Below, piece after piece: positions 8,192-13,844 of a stretch of DNA of 13,844 bases. The stretch lies in the NCBI GenBank assembly GCA_947377705.1, contig CANCGU010000045.1:1-13844 (forward strand), read 5' to 3'. The stretch is from Comamonadaceae bacterium. GTDB lineage: Bacteria > Pseudomonadota > Gammaproteobacteria > Burkholderiales > Burkholderiaceae. A program made the translations under genes and the position numbers. The notes below the pieces were generated by a model. The model did no database searches and had not been told where the DNA came from. It saw nothing but the letters and a program-made list of their open reading frames with translations. Every line of letters starts with the position of its first letter. The first letter of the stretch is position 1.

Positions 8192-10059
8192 AGTTCAAAC
8201 TTGATATTTTTATCGTCAGGTGCATAGCGGCATTCCCCTCCTAACATTGCAGCCAATGTGCGGACCAAATAAAGTCCAAGCCCTGTGCCTGATTGAGCTT
8301 CTGCCCCCATGCTGCGGTAGTACTTCTTAAACACCTTTTCGGCATCAGGCCAAGAAGCTGTGCCTGGTGGGTTAGATACAGTGATCTTTACACATTCCAC
8401 CCCAGCACTGTTGCGTTGTACTTGTGTTTGTATTTGCACGGGCATCATTTGGTCGCCGTAGCGCACGGCGTTGTCTATCAAGTTGCCCAGCATGACGCCT
8501 AAGAGCTGTGCATCTGTGTTGATTGTCAGAAATCCTACGCCATCAAACACGATTCGCTCATCATCTCGGCTACTCGTGCTGAGCATTTCACGCAAAAAAT
8601 GATTGACTTCGATTGGCGCCTTCTTGATAACAACATCGCCCTCGGTCAGCTTGTCAGCCTTGACGCATCTGTCCAAAATGGCTTTCATGTTGTTGACGGC
8701 TCGGGTGACATAGGTGCTGGTTTTTTCTAAATCATTCTTAGCCAGCAAGGCCATATCAATGATTGCCAGTGGGTTTTTCAACTCGTGCATGAGCATGTGA
8801 AACAGATGCGTTTGCTCTTCTCTGCGAATTTTTTCCAGCTCTACTTGTTTTTTACTAATCAACAGTTCTTGCTCAAACGCACTCTGTGCGTTTCGAATTC
8901 TGTTGGCTCGTAACTGCATCAAAACCGTCATGACCAATCCAGAGCACAACGTGTAAAACACCAAGCCGTTTACGGCAAACTCGTTGCCCTTCATCAGCCC
9001 TAGGAATGGCATCAAACTAAAAATCAGCACTAAGTTGACTAGCAAGTAGTAGCCAATCACCATATTTTTTTTGAGCAACGATGCGGCTGAGCTTGTTTGA
9101 GTTTTCTTATCGTCAATAAAGGTTGCTGCGAGCACTAGCAAAGCGATGATGCCAATGGTGTTCATCAACATATTCAGCTTAAGTGCTTGAGAAACATGCC
9201 CCAGCAGCATGAGTCCTATGACACAAGTAGTCCAAATCAATAAACCCGTGAAGACGGCATTCGCCCATTTCGGGGGTGAGTATTCACGGAGAAATCTGTA
9301 TTCAAATCCAAAGGAAATCGCCGTTGCGCCCACAACCACCCAGCTGAAAAATAAGTCAAGGCTACTGGCATCCATGACGCTTGACAGGACATAGCGATGA
9401 AATCCAAACAATGACGCTATGTAAAAGAAGTAGTAAATCTGCCGGACCACGAAAATGGCGTATAGAGATTCTCGGTAGTTAAACCAGTTAATCAGCACCA
9501 AAAGCATGAACATGCCCACAATGGCTAAGACCGTGAAATAGCGCGACTGCAAATCAAATTCGCTAAGCCGCATTTCATCTGGCGTGAAAGCCTCTACATG
9601 GATCAGCGTGGTGCTGGTCGACTTGAGCCGCATCCACACGGCACGAGGCTGATCTCCTGCGGGAATCACAAACGTGTGGGTCAGTGATTGGTATTCGTTG
9701 TCTTCGTAACGGGTTGTGTCGCCCACCTTGCGTGGTTTACCACGGGTGTCGAGGGGGTCAAACAGCGTGATTTCATCTAGGTAAACAGGGCGAATTCGCA
9801 AAACGAGTTTGTTTGCACCTTCGGGGGGCGCTATGTCCAAACGTATCCAGATGGCTGATTGTGTGTAGCCACGGCTGAGTACGCCATCAAACGGTGTGTA
9901 CTGCTGGTGCTGAGCTTGCTCAAAAGTCGCTTGAGCGCTTTCATCCTGCCAATAGAGTCTTGTCGTGATGTGGTCGCTGGCAAACGAGGTAGCCACTGCA
10001 CACGTCATAAATAGCGTGAGCAGTGTTTTGAGAAAGGTGGCTAAGCGATACTTGAACAT
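8176..10059 (-). CDS. 7TMR-DISM sensor histidine kinase
   Basis: This 627-residue inner-membrane kinase should sense a periplasmic signal and phosphorylate the overlapping response regulator. A signal or anchor helix (about 8-28) precedes a periplasmic beta-rich domain (about 30-165) resembling 7TMR-DISM extracellular domain 2, a fold proposed to bind carbohydrate-like ligands. Seven hydrophobic segments follow at about 175-192, 198-218, 232-254, 266-287, 294-314, 331-353 and 361-382. A charged, probably coiled-coil linker (385-420) leads to the H box MHELKNP with H425 as phospho-acceptor. The ATPase domain shows the N box NLIDNA (526-531) and the G box GTGLGLYLV (591-599). No PAS or HAMP domain is visible. 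All kinase residues I checked are intact. The gene is visibly AT-richer than pheT. The ATG at 10059 fits the start of the signal sequence, though its ribosome site is weak. Confidence 0.93.
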   Translation of the reverse strand: MFKYRLATFLKTLLTLFMTCAVATSFASDHITTRLYWQDESAQATFEQAQHQQYTPFDGVLSRGYTQSAIWIRLDIAPPEGANKLVLRIRPVYLDEITLFDPLDTRGKPRKVGDTTRYEDNEYQSLTHTFVIPAGDQPRAVWMRLKSTSTTLIHVEAFTPDEMRLSEFDLQSRYFTVLAIVGMFMLLVLINWFNYRESLYAIFVVRQIYYFFYIASLFGFHRYVLSSVMDASSLDLFFSWVVVGATAISFGFEYRFLREYSPPKWANAVFTGLLIWTTCVIGLMLLGHVSQALKLNMLMNTIGIIALLVLAATFIDDKKTQTSSAASLLKKNMVIGYYLLVNLVLIFSLMPFLGLMKGNEFAVNGLVFYTLCSGLVMTVLMQLRANRIRNAQSAFEQELLISKKQVELEKIRREEQTHLFHMLMHELKNPLAIIDMALLAKNDLEKTSTYVTRAVNNMKAILDRCVKADKLTEGDVVIKKAPIEVNHFLREMLSTSSRDDERIVFDGVGFLTINTDAQLLGVMLGNLIDNAVRYGDQMMPVQIQTQVQRNSAGVECVKITVSNPPGTASWPDAEKVFKKYYRSMGAEAQSGTGLGLYLVRTLAAMLGGECRYAPDDKNIKFELWLPS

Positions 10060-10074
10060 TACTTTTGTCAGATT

Positions 10075-10115
10075 GGCCTTCCATGTTAGGAGGCCGTTTT
10101 TTAGTTTTCTAACAT
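10075..10115 (-). promoter_or_regulatory. Leader of the kinase gene with two overlapping, mutually exclusive inverted repeats
   Basis: Upstream of the kinase start, GGCCTTCC (10075-10082) pairs with GGAGGCC (10089-10095) around the loop ATGTTA, with one bulged T. On the plus strand this is followed by GTTTTTTAGTTTT, so it looks like an intrinsic terminator facing right. A second perfect 7 bp inverted repeat, ATGTTAG (10083-10089) with CTAACAT (10109-10115), uses the first hairpin's loop, so the two cannot form together. On the minus strand both lie in the presumed 5' leader of the kinase mRNA. The structures are visible; a regulatory role is a guess. Confidence 0.4.
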
Positions 10116-10151
10116 TTCATTGCATTTTCAAGTGGTCGAAAGCCGCTTTGC

Positions 10152-10190
10152 GAAAGACAAAAGGGTTAGCAACTTGCGTTGCTAACCCTT
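10152..10190 (-). terminator. Rho-independent terminator of tRNA-Pro
   Basis: A perfect 13 bp inverted repeat, AAGGGTTAGCAAC (10161-10173) and GTTGCTAACCCTT (10178-10190), encloses a 4-base loop. Read on the minus strand it begins 9 nt past the CCA end of the tRNA and is followed by TTTGTCTTT. It should end the tRNA transcript and insulate the kinase gene from the core operon. The plus-strand side has only a short interrupted T-run. Confidence 0.88.
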
Positions 10191-10198
10191 GGTCATTT

Positions 10199-10275
10199 TG
10201 GTCGGTGTGAAAGGATTCGAACCTTCGACCCCTTGCACCCCATGCAAGTGCGCTACCAGGCTGCGCCACACACCG
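10199..10275 (-). tRNA. tRNA-Pro (anticodon GGG)
   Basis: A complete 77-nt cloverleaf can be folded by hand. The acceptor stem is CGGTGTG/CACACCG (7 perfect pairs) and the D arm contains GCGCAGCCTGGTAGCGC. The anticodon stem is CTTGC/GCAAG around the loop ATGGGGT, giving anticodon GGG. The T arm is GAAGG-TTCGAAT-CCTTT. The discriminator is A and the 3' CCA is encoded. The overall sequence is very like E. coli tRNA-Pro(GGG). It lies 25 bp after the MerR-type gene, with its own -10 box and terminator. Confidence 0.97.
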
Positions 10276-10287
10276 AATCAGAGATTA

Positions 10288-10293
10288 ATTATA
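10288..10293 (-). promoter_or_regulatory. -10 box (TATAAT) for tRNA-Pro
   Basis: A perfect TATAAT on the minus strand lies 12 bp before the tRNA 5' end, so transcription would begin about 6 nt upstream of the mature tRNA. No good -35 match sits at 16-18 bp; that region is the last codons of the MerR-type gene. It probably gives the tRNA its own promoter, in addition to any read-through. Confidence 0.6.
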
Positions 10294-10300
10294 ACGCCAC

Positions 10301-10762
10301 TCAATGCAGCTCAGAGAGCAGGTCGCGAATTTGTGTGAGTTCTTTGCGCAAGGTTTGCAGCGCTTCATCGTCGCTGCTTAACGCGAGTGGTGGCAGTTCG
10401 TACGCATCGGTGATGTCTGAATCCAAGCCATCGTCAAACCTATCGTCATCAGGCAAATCAACGTCAATCAACTCGCCGCCCACCCGACGGCGTTCGCGTT
10501 CAAATTGCACCAGCTCTTGCAGCTTGTTGCGCGCGCCTGTGATGGTGAACCCTTGGTCATACAAGAGGTCGCGGATGCGGCGAATCATCAGCACTTCATG
10601 GCGCTGGTAATAGCGGCGATTGCCACGACGCTTCATCGGACGCAGCTGCGTGAATTCCTGCTCCCAATAGCGCAGCACATGCGGCTTGACGCCGCACAAC
10701 TCGCTCACTTCACCAATGGTGAAGTAGCGTTTGGCTGGAATGGGGGGGAGGGATTTCTCCAT
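10301..10762 (-). CDS. MerR-family transcriptional regulator encoded next to ihfA
   Basis: This 153-residue regulator has an N-terminal MerR-type winged helix-turn-helix (about 13-80). Its features are YFTIGEVSELCGVKPHVLRY, then WEQEF, RRGNRRYY and the DLLYDQGFTITGARNKL segment. The C-terminal half is acidic (VDLPDDDRFDDGLDSD) and ends in a short Leu-rich, possibly coiled helix. It shows no metal- or drug-binding domain, so the ligand is unknown. I chose the ATG at 10762 (MEKSLPPIPAKRYF). The same frame is open to 10879, but that extension translates the terminator hairpin and reads as non-conserved sequence. No strong ribosome site precedes 10762. A short MerR-type gene between ihfA and tRNA-Pro is, from memory, common in Burkholderiales. 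Confidence 0.88.
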   Translation of the reverse strand: MEKSLPPIPAKRYFTIGEVSELCGVKPHVLRYWEQEFTQLRPMKRRGNRRYYQRHEVLMIRRIRDLLYDQGFTITGARNKLQELVQFERERRRVGGELIDVDLPDDDRFDDGLDSDITDAYELPPLALSSDDEALQTLRKELTQIRDLLSELH

Positions 10763-10841
10763 GAAAATCAGTAGCTTGTGAATGGGAGCGCAGAGGTTAC
10801 ACGAAGATAGGCCTGGAATCACATGACTTGTCTGTTTTGAT

Positions 10842-10870
10842 AAAAAAAAGAGGCCTTGGAGGCCTCTTTT
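10842..10870 (-). terminator. Rho-independent terminator after ihfA
   Basis: AAAAGAGGCC (10846-10855) and GGCCTCTTTT (10861-10870) form a perfect 10 bp stem with a 5-base loop. On the minus strand the stem ends in a run of eight T residues (10849-10842), just after the ihfA stop. It should end the pheS-pheT-ihfA transcript. The downstream regulator gene would then need read-through or its own promoter in 10763-10841, where I see no convincing one. Confidence 0.88.
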
Positions 10871-10875
10871 CTCAA

Positions 10876-11211
10876 TCAAGCGTCAACTTTGGGATTACTG
10901 ACGCCCTGTATTTGTTCTTTCAATTTGTGACTCGCATGAAAAGTCACTGCACGTCGGGCCTCAATTGGAATCGCCTCACCCGTACGTGGGTTACGACCGG
11001 GTCGAGGGGCTTTGGTGCGAATTTGAAAATTACCGAAGCTCGAAATCTTCACGTCTGTGCCATCGACCAAGCTTTGCGCGATGAGGTCAAAGAAGGCATC
11101 AATCATGTCTTTGGACTCGCGCTTGTTCAAACCGATTTGTTCGAACAACAAATCAGCCAACTGCGCTTTGGTCAGCGCGGGCGTTTCTAGGCTCTCAAAA
11201 GAAAGTTCCAT
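10876..11211 (-). CDS. ihfA: Integration host factor, alpha subunit
   Basis: This 111-residue nucleoid protein forms a heterodimer with IHF beta and sharply bends DNA at specific sites during recombination, replication and transcription. The HU/IHF fold is clear. LTKAQLADLLFEQIGLNKRE (13-32) is helix 1. ISSFGNFQIR (56-65) leads into the beta-arm with PRPGRNPRTGE (69-79), where the intercalating proline sits. The arm is followed by RRAVTF and a C-terminal helix. The first 10 or so residues (MELSFESLET) extend beyond E. coli IhfA. AAGAG lies close upstream of the ATG, and an upstream in-frame ATG is cut off by TAA. Position directly after pheT, with a 26 bp gap, matches the pheST-ihfA operon known from many proteobacteria and supports alpha rather than beta or HU. 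Confidence 0.97.
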   Translation of the reverse strand: MELSFESLETPALTKAQLADLLFEQIGLNKRESKDMIDAFFDLIAQSLVDGTDVKISSFGNFQIRTKAPRPGRNPRTGEAIPIEARRAVTFHASHKLKEQIQGVSNPKVDA

Positions 11212-11237
11212 ACGGTTCTCTTATTCAGGTGTGAACA

Positions 11238-13664
11238 TCAAGCGCGCAAACGCGCAGACACTTGGGTCGCCAGCTCAGCCAGCACGGCCTGAACCACGCC
11301 TTCGATTTGGGGTTCGTTCAAGGTGGCCTCGTCACTGTTGAGCGTGAGGCGCACTGCCAAACTCTTTTCGTCCATCGCCATGGCGGCACTTTCAGCCTTG
11401 GGGCGGTACACGTCAAACAACACGGCATTGCGCAGCAAGCCTTGTGTTTTGGCGGCGTGTACGGCTGCCATTAATTGAGCGTGCGTGACGCTGTCTTTGA
11501 CGATCACTGCAATGTCGCGCTCGACGTTGGGGAACTTGGCAACGCCAGTGGACTTAGGCACATCGCGGTGCAACACCGCGTCGAGCGAGAGTTCGAACAT
11601 CACCGGTGCTTGGGTGAGTTCCCAGCTTTGGCGCCAGCGTGGGTGCAGCTCGCCCACATGACCCACGACTTGGCCATTGACCAATACCTTGGCACAACGG
11701 CCTGGGTGCATGGCGGGGTGCTCAGCGGCTTCAAACTGCGGCACTGCAGGGGCCAACAAGGCTTCGACATCCGCTTTCACGTCGAAGAAGTCTGCGACTT
11801 GTTCCTTGGTGCCCCATTGCAAAGGTGCAGCGCTGCCAAAGGCAATGCCTGCCACATGCATGGGCTGATCAAAACCTTGCACGGTGGTGTCGGTGTTTTG
11901 CACGGCAGCGTCTTTGTGGAACACGCGGCCGATTTCGAACACACGCACCCGTGAGGCCTTGCGGTCCACGTTGAACTTCACCACGTTGAGCAACGAGCCC
12001 AACAAGGTGGAGCGCATCACGCTCATTTGGCTGGCGATGGGGTTGAGCAGCTTGATGGGGTTGGTGTTGCCTGCCAACTCGAGTTCCCAGCGCTCATCCA
12101 CAAAACTGTAGTTGATGGTTTCTTGGTAACCCAAAGCGGCCAAATGGTGGCGCAAGGCATGTGGGCTGCGTTGTGCTTCTTGGCACACGCTGGCTGTGAT
12201 GGGGGCCAAAGGCGGTGTGGTGGGCAGGTTGTTGTAACCCACCATGCGGGCCACTTCTTCAATCAGGTCTTCTTCGATTTGCAAATCGAAACGGAAGGAT
12301 GGTGGCTGCACGGTGACAGTGCCCTCGCCCTCTGTGACAGGCAAACCCAAGCCACGCAAAGCATCTGCCACGCGTTGTTGAGTGAGCGGCATGCCAATGA
12401 CTTTTTCAGCACGCGCCACGCGCAGCGTGACAGGCTTGGCCACAGGCATGTTCACGCATTGGTCGTCAATCGGGCCTACGGTGGTGTTGGGTGTGCCGCA
12501 AATCTCAATCACCAACTGGGTGATGCGCTCAATGTGCTCCACGGTCAACTCAGGATCCACACCACGCTCAAAACGGTGACCCGCGTCGGTGCTGAAGTTG
12601 AAGCGGCGTGAGCGGCCTGCGATGGCTGAGGGCCACCAGAAGGCGGCTTCGATGTAAATGTTTTGCGTGTCGTCGCTCACGGCTGTGGCGTCGCCGCCCA
12701 TGATGCCGGCGAGTGATTCGACTTGATGCGCGTCAGCGATGACGCCCACTTTGTCGTCCACAGTGACGGTGTTGCCATTCAAGAGCTTGAGCTGTTCACC
12801 GGCTTTGCCCCAGCGCACCTCCAAGCCACCTTGAATTTTGTCGAGGTCGAAGATGTGCGAAGGACGGCCGAGCTCGAACATCACGTAATTGGAAATATCA
12901 ACCAAGGGACTCACACTGCGTTGGCCGCAACGGGCCAAGTGGTTCACCATCCATGTGGGGGTTTGCGCCTTGGTGTTCACGCCACGCACGACGCGGCCAG
13001 AGAAACGGCCACACAAATCGGGCGCGCTGATTTTGACAGCCACGCGGTCTTGGTTTGTCGCGGCAACAGCTGGGAAAGTAGGCGCCTTCAATGGCGCACC
13101 TGTGAGGGCGGACACTTCGCGAGCAATACCGTAGACGCTCAAGCAATGCGCCAAATTGGGCGTGAGCTTCAAGGTCATCAAGGTGTCGTCGAGGTTGAGG
13201 TATTCGCGGATGTTTTGACCCAAAGGTGCGTCGGCGGGCAACTCAAGCAAACCGCCGTGGTCGTCAGCGATTTGGAGTTCTTTGGCCGAGCACAACATGC
13301 CTTGGCTTTCCACGCCACGCAGTTTGCCGACTTTGATTTTGAAGGGCTTGCCGTCTTCGCCCGGAGGCAACTCTGCGCCAACCGTAGCACATGGAATTTT
13401 GATGCCCACGCGCGCGTTGGGGGCGCCGCAGACGATGTTGAGCAAAGCGCCCTGCCCCACGTCTACTTGGCAAATGCGCAAGCGGTCAGCATCTGGGTGC
13501 TGCACGGCTTCTTTGATTTCACCGACGACGATGCCTGTGAAAGGCGGTGCGACGGGTTGAAGTTCTTCCACTTCCAAACCGGCCATGGTCAATGTGTCGG
13601 CCAGCGCTTGGGTAGAGAGTGAGGGGTTGCAGAATTCGCGCAACCAGGATTCGGGGAATTGCAT
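11238..13664 (-). CDS. pheT: Phenylalanyl-tRNA synthetase, beta subunit
   Basis: This 808-residue cytoplasmic beta chain of the alpha2-beta2 enzyme charges tRNA-Phe. Domains in order are: an N-terminal helix region; the OB-fold tRNA-binding domain (about 42-150, VGEIKEAVQHPDADRL and VGKLRGVESQGMLCS); B3/B4, the editing domain (about 210-395, SPLVDISNYVMFELGRP); B5 (about 410-480, with EEDLIEEVARMVGY); the catalytic-like core; and the C-terminal ferredoxin-fold anticodon-binding domain (about 709-808, KFPNVERDIAVIV). The length is normal. The ATG at 13664 gives the family-typical MQFPESWLREF start, with GAG upstream. It lies 24 bp after the pheS stop. The reverse strand carries long open frames, which I treat as shadows. 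No anomaly was seen. Confidence 0.98.
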   Translation of the reverse strand: MQFPESWLREFCNPSLSTQALADTLTMAGLEVEELQPVAPPFTGIVVGEIKEAVQHPDADRLRICQVDVGQGALLNIVCGAPNARVGIKIPCATVGAELPPGEDGKPFKIKVGKLRGVESQGMLCSAKELQIADDHGGLLELPADAPLGQNIREYLNLDDTLMTLKLTPNLAHCLSVYGIAREVSALTGAPLKAPTFPAVAATNQDRVAVKISAPDLCGRFSGRVVRGVNTKAQTPTWMVNHLARCGQRSVSPLVDISNYVMFELGRPSHIFDLDKIQGGLEVRWGKAGEQLKLLNGNTVTVDDKVGVIADAHQVESLAGIMGGDATAVSDDTQNIYIEAAFWWPSAIAGRSRRFNFSTDAGHRFERGVDPELTVEHIERITQLVIEICGTPNTTVGPIDDQCVNMPVAKPVTLRVARAEKVIGMPLTQQRVADALRGLGLPVTEGEGTVTVQPPSFRFDLQIEEDLIEEVARMVGYNNLPTTPPLAPITASVCQEAQRSPHALRHHLAALGYQETINYSFVDERWELELAGNTNPIKLLNPIASQMSVMRSTLLGSLLNVVKFNVDRKASRVRVFEIGRVFHKDAAVQNTDTTVQGFDQPMHVAGIAFGSAAPLQWGTKEQVADFFDVKADVEALLAPAVPQFEAAEHPAMHPGRCAKVLVNGQVVGHVGELHPRWRQSWELTQAPVMFELSLDAVLHRDVPKSTGVAKFPNVERDIAVIVKDSVTHAQLMAAVHAAKTQGLLRNAVLFDVYRPKAESAAMAMDEKSLAVRLTLNSDEATLNEPQIEGVVQAVLAELATQVSARLRA

Positions 13665-13688
13665 GATGAATCTCGTGTGTGCGTGAAA

Positions 13689-13844
<156 letters not shown>

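Noticed and set aside
10199..10230. tRNA-Pro 3' end as an attachment site with a duplicated copy in the window
   Set aside because: I did not see a second copy of the tRNA 3' end or an integrase gene within the window, so no attachment site is called.
10179..10610. 143-codon plus-strand frame starting before the tRNA and running opposite the MerR-type gene
   Set aside because: It crosses the tRNA and is antisense to a recognisable DNA-binding protein; its Ser/Arg-rich translation is shadow-like.
12723..13622. 299-codon plus-strand open frame opposite pheT, with others such as 12027-12611 and 11475-11954
   Set aside because: They lie antisense to a fully conserved pheT and their His/Ala/Val-rich translations match no family I recognise. 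They follow from codon bias of the real gene.

Overview
The window looks like a betaproteobacterial chromosome, most likely family Comamonadaceae (Limnohabitans- or Rhodoferax-like). The basis is the pheS-pheT-ihfA-merR-tRNA-Pro order, the protein sequences of PheT, IhfA and the MerR-like regulator, and moderate GC content. The genus is an inference from remembered family sequences; no search was run. Every gene I can support lies on the minus strand, so the window is best read from right to left.

Right part (about 10.2-13.84 kb) is conserved core. It holds the end of pheS (phenylalanyl-tRNA synthetase alpha), complete pheT (beta subunit), ihfA (integration host factor alpha), an ihfA-proximal hairpin terminator, a short MerR-type regulator, and a tRNA-Pro with anticodon GGG. 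The tRNA has its own -10 box, an encoded CCA and a strong terminator.

Middle part (about 7.5-10.06 kb) is a two-component pair. A 7TMR-DISM sensor histidine kinase with a periplasmic DISMED2-type domain overlaps an OmpR/PhoB-type response regulator by 16 bp.

Left part (1 to about 7.4 kb) is a two-partner (type Vb) secretion locus. A TpsB/FhaC-like outer-membrane transporter is followed 6 bp later by a very large TpsA-type exoprotein, open for at least 1,899 codons and running off the left edge. The exoprotein has an extended signal peptide, a TPS secretion domain and a WLLDPYNI junction. These are followed by autotransporter-type beta-strand repeats, MBG-type domains, and at least two close 98-residue YDG repeats (294 bp period) plus a more distant one.

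A reasonable model is that the kinase and regulator control the downstream transporter/adhesin genes. All four are colinear and the regulator-transporter gap is only 86 bp. This linkage is an inference from position, not something the sequence proves. I found no CRISPR array, insertion sequence, integrase or phage gene. No stretch above 300 bases lacks a gene.
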